A stretch of 64,000 bases of DNA from Scatomorpha sp964345235 (GTDB taxonomy: Bacteria; Bacillota; Clostridia; Oscillospirales; Oscillospiraceae). Position numbers and translations under genes: made by a program. Location: positions 62,001-126,000 of the forward strand of contig CAYFQE010000001.1 in NCBI GenBank assembly GCA_964345235.1, read 5' to 3'. The stretch's first letter is position 1. Every line of letters starts with the position of its first letter. The notes beneath the pieces are model-generated. The model saw only the letters and a program-made list of their open reading frames with translations. It was not told the DNA's origin and ran no database searches. This document shows positions 1-7,760 of this stretch, one piece after another.

Positions 1-528
1 CTCCATGCATCAGTTCGAAGCCATCTTGCCAACAAGAGACAGGGTACACAGAGTGCTCTCACTAAGGGAGAGGTCAGCTATTCAACAAGAAAGCCATGGC
101 GTCAAAAAGGCACCGGTCGCGCCAGAGCCGGTTATGCAGGTTCTCCTGTTTGGAGACACGGCGGCGTGGCATTTGCGCCGAAGCCGCGCAGTTACAGCTT
201 CAGCCTCAACAAGAAGGCCAAGAGAGTTGCCATGAAGAGCGCATTATCCGTTAAGGCTCAGGGAAATAACATTCTTGTAATCGATAAGCTTATGGCCGAG
301 GAGATTAAGACCAAGCCTTTCGTATCTCTTCTAAACAAGCTCGGAGTTACCGGAAAAGCAATGTTTATAACTGAGAATGTCGATCATGCAGTTGTTAAGA
401 GCACTCGCAACATTCCCGGTGTCAAGACTACGACGGCTACAATTATTTCGCCTTATGAGCTTTTAAACAGCGATACACTTATCATAGATAAGGCCGCTCT
501 TTCAAAGATTGAGGAGGTATTTGCGTAA
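1..528 (+). CDS. rplD: 50S ribosomal protein L4, 5'-truncated by window edge
   Basis: L4 binds 23S rRNA and extends a loop into the peptide exit tunnel. The reading frame is open from base 1, so the gene starts upstream; roughly 35 N-terminal residues of the usual ~207 are missing. Visible residues 31-44 are the basic loop KPWRQKGTGRARAG, followed by the WRHGGVAFAPKP segment, both diagnostic for L4. The stop codon overlaps the rplW start by one base (TAATG), so the two genes are translationally coupled at the promoter-proximal end of the S10 operon. An ATG at 166 in the same frame is internal, not the true start. Confidence 0.97.
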   Translation, partial: LHASVRSHLANKRQGTQSALTKGEVSYSTRKPWRQKGTGRARAGYAGSPVWRHGGVAFAPKPRSYSFSLNKKAKRVAMKSALSVKAQGNNILVIDKLMAEEIKTKPFVSLLNKLGVTGKAMFITENVDHAVVKSTRNIPGVKTTTATIISPYELLNSDTLIIDKAALSKIEEVFA

Positions 529-824
529 TGTCTACAGCTTACGATATTATTATTCGACCAATCGTAACAGAACAGTCGATGGAAGATTTAGACATCAAAA
601 AGTATAGCTTTGAAGTTTTGAAAACAGCCAATAAAATTGAAATTAAAAAAGCAATAGAAGAGATTTTTGGTGTAACAGTAATCAAGGTAAACACAACAAT
701 CGTCGAAGGCAAGAAAAAGCGCACGGGCGCATATCCTGCCGGCTATACAAAAACCTGGAAAAAGGCAGTTGTAAAGCTTAGTGAAGACAGCAAGCCCATC
801 GAGATTTTCGAAGGCATGGTATAA
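528..824 (+). CDS. rplW: 50S ribosomal protein L23
   Basis: L23 sits at the polypeptide exit and is the docking point for SRP and trigger factor. The 98-residue product has the family opening YDIIIRPIVTEQSM and the central FEVLKTANKIEIKKAIEEIF helix-strand region, followed by the basic loop GKKKRTGAYPAGYTKTWKKA. The length is typical. The start ATG overlaps the rplD stop by one base, with GAGGAGG about 10 bases upstream inside rplD. It lies between rplD and rplB as in nearly all bacterial S10 operons. Confidence 0.98.
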   Translation: MSTAYDIIIRPIVTEQSMEDLDIKKYSFEVLKTANKIEIKKAIEEIFGVTVIKVNTTIVEGKKKRTGAYPAGYTKTWKKAVVKLSEDSKPIEIFEGMV

Positions 825-838
825 GGGGGATTAATTAG

Positions 839-1672
839 ATGTCAATAAAATTTTATAGGCCGACTACTCCCTCAAGACGCCAGATGAGCGTTTCAGGTTT
901 CGATGGAGTTGATAAGAAGGCAAAGCCGGAAAGAAGCCTCACAGAAGTCAAGAAAAAGCATTCCGGACGCAACAACCACGGACGCATTACAGTTAGACAC
1001 AAGGGCGGAGCAAACCGCAGAAAGTTCCGCATAATCGACTTTAAGCGTAAAAGAATTGATGAAGAAGCAACGGTCTTAAGGCTTGAGTACGATCCCAACA
1101 GATCCGCATTTATTGCACTTTGCGAATTTGAAGACGGCGAGCGTATTTATATTCTTGCACCCGTTGGCCTCAAGGCCGGAGACAAAGTTGTCTCTTCAGC
1201 TGAAGCCGACATTAAGCCGGGCAACTGCCTGCCGATAGCCAACATTCCTGTCGGTACGGTTATTCACAACATTGAGCTTTATCCCGGAAAGGGAGCACAG
1301 CTTGTTCGCTCGGCAGGCGTTTCCGCTCAGCTTATGGCTAAAGAAGGCAGCCTTGCAACAGTAAGACTTCCTTCCGGAGAGTACAGAAAGGTCAGAATGG
1401 AGTGTAAAGCTTCAATAGGCCAAGTCGGAAATATCGATCATGCCAACATTAATTTAGGTAAGGCCGGACGCAAGCGTCACATGGGCATAAGACCTACGGT
1501 CAGAGGTTCAGCCATGAACCCCGTTGACCACCCGCACGGCGGCGGTGAGGGCAAGTCCCCGATAGGAATGCCAAGCCCTGTAACACCTTGGGGCAAGCCG
1601 ACACTCGGATACAAGACGCGCAAGACAAAGAACCGCAGCAACAAGTACATTGTCAAGCGTCGCGGTAATTAA
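839..1672 (+). CDS. rplB: 50S ribosomal protein L2
   Basis: L2 is needed for subunit association and peptidyl-transferase assembly. The 277-residue product has the N-terminal YRPTTPSRRQMSV segment, the RNA-binding HKGGANRRKFRIIDFKR stretch near residues 58-75, and the highly conserved C-terminal motif NPVDHPHGGGEG, which carries the histidine implicated in peptidyl-transferase function. The length matches the family. It starts 14 bases after rplW behind a purine-rich AAGGGGG site. Confidence 0.99.
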   Translation: MSIKFYRPTTPSRRQMSVSGFDGVDKKAKPERSLTEVKKKHSGRNNHGRITVRHKGGANRRKFRIIDFKRKRIDEEATVLRLEYDPNRSAFIALCEFEDGERIYILAPVGLKAGDKVVSSAEADIKPGNCLPIANIPVGTVIHNIELYPGKGAQLVRSAGVSAQLMAKEGSLATVRLPSGEYRKVRMECKASIGQVGNIDHANINLGKAGRKRHMGIRPTVRGSAMNPVDHPHGGGEGKSPIGMPSPVTPWGKPTLGYKTRKTKNRSNKYIVKRRGN

Positions 1673-1684
1673 GGAGGAAGTTTA

Positions 1685-1954
1685 ATGAGCAGAAGTTTAA
1701 AAAAGGGACCATTTGCGGCACCCGAGCTTTTAAAGCGTATAGATGAGCTCAACCAGGCCGGAGAAAAAAAGGTTCTAAAGACATGGAGCCGCTCCTCAAC
1801 GATTTTTCCTTCTTTTGTCGGACATACTATAGCGGTACATGACGGTCGCAGACATGTGCCCATCTATATTACGGAAGACATGGTCGGACATAAGCTTGGC
1901 GAGTTTGCACCCACAAGGACTTTCCGTGGCCATGTGGGCGGCAAGACACGCTGA
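1685..1954 (+). CDS. rpsS: 30S ribosomal protein S19
   Basis: S19 is a small-subunit head protein that contacts S13 and the A-site tRNA region. The product has 89 residues, beginning MSRSLKKGPF and carrying the family core TWSRSSTIFPSFVGHTIAVHDGR and the C-terminal GEFAPTRTFRGH. The length is slightly below that of many homologues, but the domain is complete. AAGGAGG precedes the ATG. It lies between rplB and rplV as expected. Confidence 0.98.
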   Translation: MSRSLKKGPFAAPELLKRIDELNQAGEKKVLKTWSRSSTIFPSFVGHTIAVHDGRRHVPIYITEDMVGHKLGEFAPTRTFRGHVGGKTR

Positions 1955-1969
1955 TAAGGGGGTTAAATC

Positions 1970-2317
1970 ATGGTAGAACGCAAAACTGCAACTGCAGAGA
2001 TGAAATATGTGAGAATGTCTCCTCGCAAGCTACAGATTATTTGCGATATTATTCGTGGCAAGGATACAAAGCTTGCAAGAGCATTGCTTGAGCACACTCC
2101 AAAAATCGGACGCGAGCCTCTCATAAAGGTTTTGGACAGCGCTGTTGCCAATGCCGAAAATAACTTTGAGATGGATGCTGATAAGCTTTACATTGAAAAA
2201 GTTTTTGTAAACGGCGGACCGATTCTCAAGAGAGGAAGACCCCGTGCACATGGAAGAATGTTCAGAATTAATAAACGCACCAGTCACATCACGCTCGTTG
2301 TAGCAGAAAGGGATTAA
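1970..2317 (+). CDS. rplV: 50S ribosomal protein L22
   Basis: L22 lines the exit tunnel with its beta-hairpin; changes in that loop give macrolide resistance in other bacteria. The 115-residue product has the opening VRMSPRKLQIICDIIRGK, the helix ALLEHTPKIG, and the C-terminal hairpin GPILKRGRPRAHGRMFRINKR, whose tip is intact. The start is ATG at 1970; the upstream purine run AAGGGGG is a reasonable ribosome-binding site. It ends 13 bases before rpsC. Confidence 0.98.
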   Translation: MVERKTATAEMKYVRMSPRKLQIICDIIRGKDTKLARALLEHTPKIGREPLIKVLDSAVANAENNFEMDADKLYIEKVFVNGGPILKRGRPRAHGRMFRINKRTSHITLVVAERD

Positions 2318-2330
2318 GGAGGAACAGAAT

Positions 2331-3185
2331 ATGGGACAAAAAGTTAATCCTCATGGCCTGCGAGTCGGAGTAATTAAAGATTGGGATTCGCGTTGGTTTG
2401 CAAGAAGCGATAAAGTTCCCGATCTTATTGTTGAGGACAAGAAGATTAGAGAATTTCTAAAAAAAGAACTCTTTTCAGCGGGTGTACCGAAAATTGAGAT
2501 TGAGAGAGATAATACAAAAGTAAAGATTTTTGTTCATTGCTCCAGACCGGGAGTCGTTATCGGCAAGGGCGGCTCAGAGATAGAGCGCCTTCAAGGTTTG
2601 GTTTCGAAGATGGTCGGAAAGAATGTTTCGATTTCGGTAGTAGAAGTCAAGAATCCCGATACATCAGCGCAACTAGTTGCCGAGAACATTGCCTCTCAGC
2701 TAGAGAGAAGAATTGGCTTTAGAAGAGCAATGAAGAACTCCATCGGCCGTGCAATGCGCACAGGCGCAAAGGGAATTAAAATTCTTTGCTCCGGACGTCT
2801 CGGCGGCGCCGAAATTGCCAGAAGTGAGCATTATCACGAAGGAACTATTCCTCTGCAAACTTTAAGAGCTGATATAGAGTACGGCTTTGCCGAGGCAAAG
2901 ACCACCTATGGCAGAATCGGAGTTAAGGTTTGGATTTATAAAGGCGAAGTTCTCTCACAGTCACTCAGAACAACTCCGAGAACGCTTGATCTTAGCAAAC
3001 CCTTGGATAACCGCAGAAATCGCGACGATAGACGCGGCGGCAACCGAGGCTCCTATAACAGAGGCAACCGTGATGGAGGAAGAAGCAATTTCAATCGTGA
3101 TAACCGGAGACAGTCGGGCGGATATCGCAGAGCACCCGGGGAGCAGAATGAAGCTAAAGATGCTTCGAAAGGAGGCGGCAACTGA
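2331..3185 (+). CDS. rpsC: 30S ribosomal protein S3 with long Arg/Gly/Asn-rich tail
   Basis: S3 forms the mRNA entry channel together with S4 and S5. The core (about residues 1-225) has the MGQKVNPHGLRVG opening, a type II KH domain with the GKGG loop (VVIGKGGSEIE), and the ARSEHYHEG and GVKVWIYKGE segments. Residues 226-284 form a 59-residue hydrophilic extension dominated by R, G, N and D, ending in a KGGGN-type tail. Ordinary bacterial S3 is about 215-235 residues, so this extension is an addition, probably disordered and able to bind RNA. The stop overlaps the rplP ATG (TGATG). An internal out-of-frame ORF inside this gene is a shadow. Confidence 0.98.
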   Translation: MGQKVNPHGLRVGVIKDWDSRWFARSDKVPDLIVEDKKIREFLKKELFSAGVPKIEIERDNTKVKIFVHCSRPGVVIGKGGSEIERLQGLVSKMVGKNVSISVVEVKNPDTSAQLVAENIASQLERRIGFRRAMKNSIGRAMRTGAKGIKILCSGRLGGAEIARSEHYHEGTIPLQTLRADIEYGFAEAKTTYGRIGVKVWIYKGEVLSQSLRTTPRTLDLSKPLDNRRNRDDRRGGNRGSYNRGNRDGGRSNFNRDNRRQSGGYRRAPGEQNEAKDASKGGGN

Positions 3186-3613
3186 TGTTAATGCCCAAAA
3201 GAGTTAAGTACCGCAGAGTACATCGCGGCCGTATGACGGGTAAGGCTACACGCGGAAACAAGATTTCATACGGTGAATATGGTCTTGTGGCGATGGAGCC
3301 CTCATGGATAACCTCAAACCAGATAGAGGCAGCCCGTATAGCCATGACAAGATATACAAGGCGTGGCGGCAAGGTTTGGATAAAGATATTCCCACACAAG
3401 CCGGTTACAAAGAAACCCGCCGAAACCCGTATGGGTAAAGGTAAGGGCGCACCTGAGTTTTGGGTAGCAGTTGTTAAGCCGGGCAGAGTTATGTTCGAGA
3501 TCGCTGGGGTCTCTGAGCAGGCTGCCAAAGAAGCACTTAGACTTGCAGGCCATAAATTGCCCTGCAAAACAAAGATTGTAAGTGCGAAGGAACTCGAATT
3601 AGGCGGTGAATAA
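3185..3613 (+). CDS. rplP: 50S ribosomal protein L16
   Basis: L16 organises the A-site finger and the peptidyl-transferase region. The 142-residue product begins MLMPKRVKYRRVHRGRMTG, the exact family opening, and carries the conserved ARIAMTRYTRRGGKVWIKIF and MGKGKGAPEFWVAVVKPG segments. The ATG overlaps the rpsC stop by one base; a second ATG two codons in is possible, but the longer form fits the family better. Confidence 0.98.
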   Translation: MLMPKRVKYRRVHRGRMTGKATRGNKISYGEYGLVAMEPSWITSNQIEAARIAMTRYTRRGGKVWIKIFPHKPVTKKPAETRMGKGKGAPEFWVAVVKPGRVMFEIAGVSEQAAKEALRLAGHKLPCKTKIVSAKELELGGE

Positions 3614-3614
3614 G

Positions 3615-3809
3615 ATGAAAGTTAATGAAATTCGTTCCATGTCCGCCCAAGAGCTGGAGCAGAAGTTGGTTGAACTCAAGAAGGATCTCTTCATGCTCAG
3701 AATGCAGCATGCCACAAATCATCTTGATAATCCCACAAAAATATCTGATACACGCCGCAGTATTGCCAGAGTCAAGACTGTAATGCGCGAAAAGCAGCTT
3801 GGACGTTGA
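3615..3809 (+). CDS. rpmC: 50S ribosomal protein L29
   Basis: L29 is a small helical protein near the exit tunnel and part of the SRP/trigger-factor docking site with L23. I take ATG 3615 as the start (MKVNEIRSMSAQELEQ, 64 residues) rather than the in-frame GTG at 3606, which would overlap rplP and add three residues absent from the family. The conserved KLVELKKDLFMLRMQ helix and the C-terminal DTRRSIARVKTVM region are present. Confidence 0.96.
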   Translation: MKVNEIRSMSAQELEQKLVELKKDLFMLRMQHATNHLDNPTKISDTRRSIARVKTVMREKQLGR

Positions 3810-3823
3810 GGAGGAAGCGTATT

Positions 3824-4087
3824 ATGGATGAAATTAGAACAAGTTCAAGAAAGACACGCGTAGGCAAGGTTGTTTCAGACAAGATGGATAAAACAATCGT
3901 TGTTCTTGTCGAAGAGCGTGTTGCCCATAAGAGATATAAAAAAATTATAGCTCGTTCATATCGTCTCAAGGCGCATGATGAGCTTAATGAGTGTCGCATT
4001 GGCGACAAGGTCCGTGTAATGGAGACCCGTCCTCTTTCCAAGGATAAGAGATGGCGTTTGGTCAACATTATCGAGAAGGCTAAATAA
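3824..4087 (+). CDS. rpsQ: 30S ribosomal protein S17
   Basis: S17 is a primary 16S rRNA-binding protein of OB fold. The 87-residue product has the family motifs RKTRVGKVVSDKMDKTIVV and KKYKA-like IIARSYRLKAHDE, followed by VRVMETRPLSKDKRWRLV. The start is ATG 3824 with a perfect GAGGAGG upstream (about 3808-3814); an in-frame TTG at 3806 would overlap rpmC and lies within the ribosome-binding site, so it is rejected. Confidence 0.97.
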   Translation: MDEIRTSSRKTRVGKVVSDKMDKTIVVLVEERVAHKRYKKIIARSYRLKAHDELNECRIGDKVRVMETRPLSKDKRWRLVNIIEKAK

Positions 4088-4099
4088 GGAGGCGTCTTA

Positions 4100-4468
4100 A
4101 TGATACAGCAAGAGAGTTTTCTTAAGGTTGCCGACAATTCAGGCGCAAAAGAAATAAAATGCATAAGAGTTCTTGGCGGTACAAGGCGCAGATACGCCGG
4201 TATAGGCGATATCATAGTCGCTTCCGTTAGGAAAGCAAATCCCGGCGGCCAGGTTAAAAAGGGCGATGTTGTTAAAGCTGTCATAGTTCGTACTGCAAAG
4301 GCCACAAGACGCCAAGATGGTACCTATGTACGATTTGATGAAAATGCCGCTGTCATTATTAAGGAAGACAGAAATCCCACGGGAACACGCATATTTGGGC
4401 CTGTTGCCCGAGAGCTTCGAGAGAAGAACTATATGAAGATTCTTTCGCTTGCTCCGGAAGTCATATAG
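4100..4468 (+). CDS. rplN: 50S ribosomal protein L14
   Basis: L14 is an intersubunit-bridge protein. The 122-residue product shows the complete family signature: MIQQESFLKVADNSGAK at the N-terminus, the GDIIVASVRKA strand, and the C-terminal GTRIFGPVARELREKNYMKILSLAPEV segment (family length 122). AAGGAGG precedes the ATG by eight bases. Confidence 0.99.
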   Translation: MIQQESFLKVADNSGAKEIKCIRVLGGTRRRYAGIGDIIVASVRKANPGGQVKKGDVVKAVIVRTAKATRRQDGTYVRFDENAAVIIKEDRNPTGTRIFGPVARELREKNYMKILSLAPEVI

Positions 4469-4481
4469 GAGTGTGCGGCAA

Positions 4482-4790
4482 ATGAATATAGTTAAGAATG
4501 ATAAGGTAGTTGTCCTTTCAGGAAAAGATAAGGGCAAAGAAGGCGAAGTCCTTGCAGTATTCCCCAAAGAAGGCAAAGTTCTTGTTAAGGGAGTTTCGGT
4601 TGCTTCAAAACATCAGAAACCCAGGAAACAGGGAGAAGAGGGCGGTATAATCAAGCTTGAAACACCAATAAATGCTTGCAAAGTTATGGTTGTTTGCAAA
4701 AAGTGCAATAAGCCCACCAGAGTAGCTCACAAGCTTTCTGAAAATGGTAAAAAAGCGCGTGTTTGTAAACACTGTGGCGCAGAGCTGTAA
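4482..4790 (+). CDS. rplX: 50S ribosomal protein L24, zinc-ribbon form
   Basis: L24 initiates 50S assembly. The start is ATG 4482 (MNIVKNDKVVVLSGKDKGKEG, a KOW motif); a longer in-frame reading from 4449 overlaps rplN and is discarded. The KOW domain occupies residues 1-35. The C-terminal half contains CKKC and CKHC pairs about 21 residues apart (CKKCNKPTRVAH...ARVCKHCG), a zinc-ribbon-like arrangement seen in a subset of L24 proteins. The length of 102 residues is typical. Confidence 0.97.
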   Translation: MNIVKNDKVVVLSGKDKGKEGEVLAVFPKEGKVLVKGVSVASKHQKPRKQGEEGGIIKLETPINACKVMVVCKKCNKPTRVAHKLSENGKKARVCKHCGAEL

Positions 4791-4804
4791 GGAGGGCGCT
4801 CGTA

Positions 4805-5347
4805 GTGAACAGAATGAAAGAAAAATATCAAAATGAGATAGCTCCCGAGCTTATGAAGCAGTTTAACTATAAGAGTGTTATGCAAATTCCTCGACTCGAG
4901 AAGATAACTGTTTCGGTTGGATGCGGAGACTGTAAAGATAACGCAAAGGCTCTTGAGGCCGTTATTAAGGATATTAGCGCAATAACCGGTCAGCACGCAG
5001 TTGCTACGGTTGCAAAAAAATCCGTTGCAAACTTTAAGCTTCGTGAAGGCATGAATGTCGGCGTAAAGGTAACGCTTAGAAAAGACCGCATGTGGGAGTT
5101 TTTAGACAGACTTTTTAATGTTGCGCTGCCGCGTGTACGAGACTTTAGAGGTATTTCCGCCGATGCATTTGACGGCAGAGGAAACTACAGCCTCGGTCTT
5201 AAAGAGCAGATCATTTTCCCGGAAATCGATTATGATAAGATTGACAAGCTTCGCGGTATGAACATATCAATCACCACAACAGCAAAGACAGATGAGGAAG
5301 CTCGCGCACTTCTCAGTCTGCTCGGAGCACCGTTTAAAACAGCGTGA
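4805..5347 (+). CDS. rplE: 50S ribosomal protein L5 (GTG start)
   Basis: L5 binds 5S rRNA and contacts the P-site tRNA. The 180-residue product has the MKEKYQNEIAPELMKQFNYKSVMQIPRLEKI opening and the conserved REGMNVGVKVTLR and LPRVRDFRGI segments, ending in the typical TTAKTDEEARALLSLLGAPF tail. GTG 4805 lies nine bases after GGAGG (4791-4795); ATG 4814 is an alternative three codons downstream with worse spacing. Confidence 0.98.
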   Translation: MNRMKEKYQNEIAPELMKQFNYKSVMQIPRLEKITVSVGCGDCKDNAKALEAVIKDISAITGQHAVATVAKKSVANFKLREGMNVGVKVTLRKDRMWEFLDRLFNVALPRVRDFRGISADAFDGRGNYSLGLKEQIIFPEIDYDKIDKLRGMNISITTTAKTDEEARALLSLLGAPFKTA

Positions 5348-5364
5348 GGAGGAGTAATTAAGTT

Positions 5365-5550
5365 ATGGCAAAAAAATCACTTAGGTTAAAACAAGCACGC
5401 CCCGCAAAGTATTCCACTCGTGCATATAATCGTTGTAGGATTTGCGGAAGACCCCACGCTTATTTAAGAAAATTCGGTGTCTGCCGTATATGCTTTAGAG
5501 AGCTTTCATATAAGGGAGAAATTCCCGGAGTGAGAAAAGCGTCCTGGTAA
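5365..5550 (+). CDS. rpsN: 30S ribosomal protein S14, zinc type
   Basis: This is the short (61 residue) zinc-binding S14 of Gram-positive bacteria, with a CRICGRPHAYLRKFGVCRIC core giving two C-x2-C pairs. It sits in the head of the 30S subunit. The gene follows rplE after 17 bases with GAGGAG upstream. A 110-base structured spacer separates it from rpsH (listed separately). Confidence 0.98.
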   Translation: MAKKSLRLKQARPAKYSTRAYNRCRICGRPHAYLRKFGVCRICFRELSYKGEIPGVRKASW

Positions 5551-5660
5551 TTTTCCGGGTCACGGATGGTGATTGCCTCTTCTCTTACTTATTAAGAGGA
5601 GGGGAACATCACCACCTAAACCGCTTGTAAGCGGTAACTCTGTATTATAGGAGGATATTT
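5551..5660 (+). promoter_or_regulatory. Structured spacer between rpsN and rpsH: two hairpins, no U-tract
   Basis: This is the largest gap inside the spc segment. Hairpin 1: 5576-5587 pairs with 5593-5604 (12 continuous pairs including two G-U, loop 5588-5592), and after a small internal loop 5568-5573 (GGTGAT) pairs with 5608-5613 (ATCACC). Hairpin 2: ACCGCT (5620-5625) pairs with AGCGGT (5630-5635) around a four-base loop. Neither is followed by a T-run, so neither is an ordinary terminator. GGAGG for rpsH follows at about 5650. A role in processing or ribosomal-protein feedback is inference only. Confidence 0.6.
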
Positions 5661-6059
5661 ATGCAAATTACAGACCCCATTGCCGATATGCTCACACGCA
5701 TACGCAATGCTGCAAACGCAAGTCACGAGAAGGTGGACATTCCCGCTTCAAAGATGAAGAAGGCGATAGCTGAAATCTTGCTTAAAGAAGGCTATATAAA
5801 AGACTATAAGCTTTCTGAAGGCGGAGTTCAGGGTGTTATTACAATTTATCTCAAATATTTGCCCGGCAAAGAAAAGGCCATACAGGGCCTTCAAAGAGTT
5901 TCTAAGCCGGGACTTAGGGTTTATGCCGGTGCCGGTGAAATACCCTATGTACTTAAAGGTTTAGGCATCGCAATTGTTTCAACATCCAAAGGTGTGATGA
6001 CAGATAAAGATGCAAGAAAGCTCAATGTAGGCGGCGAAGTTCTCGCCTTTGTTTGGTAG
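5661..6059 (+). CDS. rpsH: 30S ribosomal protein S8
   Basis: S8 is a central-domain assembly protein of the 30S subunit. The 132-residue product opens DPIADMLTRIRNA and ends with the conserved GVMTDKDARKLNVGGEVLAFVW. In Escherichia coli S8 represses its own operon through an mRNA site; here it directly follows an unusually structured spacer, which makes a similar relation worth testing but is not shown by the sequence. Confidence 0.98.
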   Translation: MQITDPIADMLTRIRNAANASHEKVDIPASKMKKAIAEILLKEGYIKDYKLSEGGVQGVITIYLKYLPGKEKAIQGLQRVSKPGLRVYAGAGEIPYVLKGLGIAIVSTSKGVMTDKDARKLNVGGEVLAFVW

Positions 6060-6070
6060 GAGGGTTTAAT

Positions 6071-6610
6071 ATGTCAAGAATTGGAAGAGAGCCCATTGTT
6101 ATTCCTGCCGGAGTCGAGATTGAAGCGAAGGAAGGAAATGTTATCACGGTAAAGGGACCTCAGGGTGTGCTTACACGCAGCTTTAGTCCCAAGATGGAGA
6201 TCAAGCTTGAAGAGGGAAAGATTCATGTTCTTCGCTCAAGTGATGACAATGAAACGCGCAGTATTCACGGCCTTACAAGAACGCTTATCAACAACATGGT
6301 TATTGGCGTAACCGAGGGATTTAAGAAAACTTTAGTTATAAGCGGAACGGGATACAGGGCAGAGAAAAAGGGCAACGAGCTTGTTATGAAGCTTGGATTC
6401 AGCCACGATGTAATTGTTAAGGAAACCGATATTATTAAAATCGAAGTTCCCGATGCAACCCATGTTATTATAAAAGGCTGTGATAAAGAACTTGTTGGTC
6501 AATTTGCAGCGGATGTCAGAGGTCACCGTCCTCCCGAACCCTATAAGGGCAAAGGAATCAGGTATGTTGATGAGTATGTACGCCGTAAAGACGGCAAGAC
6601 CGGCGCGTAA
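6071..6610 (+). CDS. rplF: 50S ribosomal protein L6
   Basis: L6 lies near the factor-binding site of the 50S subunit. I start it at ATG 6071 (MSRIGREPIVIPAGVEI, 179 residues) with GGAGGG just upstream; an in-frame TTG at 6053 overlaps rpsH and is rejected. The two repeated L6 domains are visible, with the C-terminal signature RPPEPYKGKGIRYVDEYVRRKDGKTGA. Confidence 0.98.
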   Translation: MSRIGREPIVIPAGVEIEAKEGNVITVKGPQGVLTRSFSPKMEIKLEEGKIHVLRSSDDNETRSIHGLTRTLINNMVIGVTEGFKKTLVISGTGYRAEKKGNELVMKLGFSHDVIVKETDIIKIEVPDATHVIIKGCDKELVGQFAADVRGHRPPEPYKGKGIRYVDEYVRRKDGKTGA

Positions 6611-6626
6611 AGTGAGGTGTGTTTGA

Positions 6627-6983
6627 ATGATTAAAAAGATAGATAAAAATGTTAAGCGTCAACAGCGCCACGCCCGCGTTCGCGGAAAAGTCAGTGGTTG
6701 CTCCGAACGCCCCAGACTATGCGTATTTCGCAGCAGCAAAAACATTTATGCACAGCTCATAGATGATGTTAAGGGCCACACACTTTGCTCTGCATCAAGT
6801 GTTGAGAAAGAATTTGAAGGCGGATCAAACATTGATGCCGCCAAGGAAGTTGGCAAGATGCTTGCAGAGAGAGCCAAAACACTTGGTATTGAGAGTGTAG
6901 TTTTCGATCGCGGCGGCTATTTATATCACGGTCGTGTCAAGGCTTTGGCCGAAGGCGCTCGTGAAGCCGGACTTCAGTTTTAA
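6627..6983 (+). CDS. rplR: 50S ribosomal protein L18
   Basis: L18 binds 5S rRNA together with L5. The 118-residue product has the basic N-terminus (KIDKNVKRQQRHARVRGKVSG), the PRLCVFRSSKNIYAQLIDD segment, and the C-terminal VVFDRGGYLYHGRVKALAEGAREAGL signature. A GAGGTG site precedes the ATG. It lies in the standard rplF-rplR-rpsE order. Confidence 0.98.
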   Translation: MIKKIDKNVKRQQRHARVRGKVSGCSERPRLCVFRSSKNIYAQLIDDVKGHTLCSASSVEKEFEGGSNIDAAKEVGKMLAERAKTLGIESVVFDRGGYLYHGRVKALAEGAREAGLQF

Positions 6984-7000
6984 GAAAGGAGGAAACAATT

Positions 7001-7552
7001 ATGTCATATACAAATAACACAAACAGTAAAGACAGACGCAGCAGGGATAGACGCAGTCGTCAAGAGGAAGAACCGAAGGAGTTTATCGAAAAAGTTGTTT
7101 CCTTAAATCGAGTCAGCAAGACGGTTAAGGGCGGACGAGTAATCAAATTTTCCGCACTTTGTGTTGTTGGCGATGGAAAAGGCAAGGTTGGATACGGACT
7201 TGGTAAGGCCAACGAGGTTTCAGAGGCAATAAGAAAGGGTCTTGAGGATGCCAAAAAGAACATGCACAAGATAACTATAGTTGATGAAACAATTCCTCAT
7301 GATGTAGTCGGCAAGTTTGGAGCAGGCGTAGTTCTTATGAAGCCGGCACCCGAAGGAACCGGTGTTATTGCGGGAGGTCCCGTCCGTGCAATCGTTGAAG
7401 CAGTCGGCATTAAGAACATAAGAACAAAGAGCCTTCGTTCAAATAATCCGGTCAATGTAGTTGCAGCAACAATGATGGGTCTTCGTTCACTTCGAGATGT
7501 AAATCAGGTGGCAGCCTATAGATCCAAGAGCCCTGAAGAGATTTTGGGTTAA
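7001..7552 (+). CDS. rpsE: 30S ribosomal protein S5
   Basis: S5 contributes to decoding fidelity and the mRNA entry tunnel. Its 183 residues include a charged N-terminal extension of about 27 residues (rich in S, D, R and E), the double-stranded-RNA-binding fold beginning EFIEKVVSLNRVSKTVKGG, and the C-terminal domain with GPVRAIVEAVGIKN. AAAGGAGG precedes the ATG. The longer N-terminal tail is common in Gram-positive S5 but is not needed for the fold. Confidence 0.98.
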   Translation: MSYTNNTNSKDRRSRDRRSRQEEEPKEFIEKVVSLNRVSKTVKGGRVIKFSALCVVGDGKGKVGYGLGKANEVSEAIRKGLEDAKKNMHKITIVDETIPHDVVGKFGAGVVLMKPAPEGTGVIAGGPVRAIVEAVGIKNIRTKSLRSNNPVNVVAATMMGLRSLRDVNQVAAYRSKSPEEILG

Positions 7553-7565
7553 GGAGGCCTCTATT

Positions 7566-7748
7566 ATGGAAAAAACAATTAAGATTACGCTTGTTAAGAG
7601 CTTAAATGGAAGACATGATAAGCACATTCGTACAGCTCATTCGCTAGGACTGAGAAAGATTGGAGATGAAACTCTTCAGCCTGACAATGTCTGCACCAGA
7701 GGTAAAATTGAGCTTATATCATATCTTATCGATGTTACGGAAGCTTAA
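7566..7748 (+). CDS. rpmD: 50S ribosomal protein L30
   Basis: L30 is a small 50S protein present in only part of the bacteria. The 60-residue product has the family motif IKITLVKSLNGRHDKHIRTAHSLGLRKIG and ends close to NVCTRGKIELISYLIDV. It lies 13 bases after rpsE and 12 before rplO, each start preceded by AAGGAGG. Confidence 0.97.
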   Translation: MEKTIKITLVKSLNGRHDKHIRTAHSLGLRKIGDETLQPDNVCTRGKIELISYLIDVTEA

Positions 7749-7760
7749 GGAGGACTCATT

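Noticed and set aside
5..235. Open frame at the left edge
   Set aside because: It lies out of frame over rplD, whose own frame is open from base 1 and shows the L4 signature.
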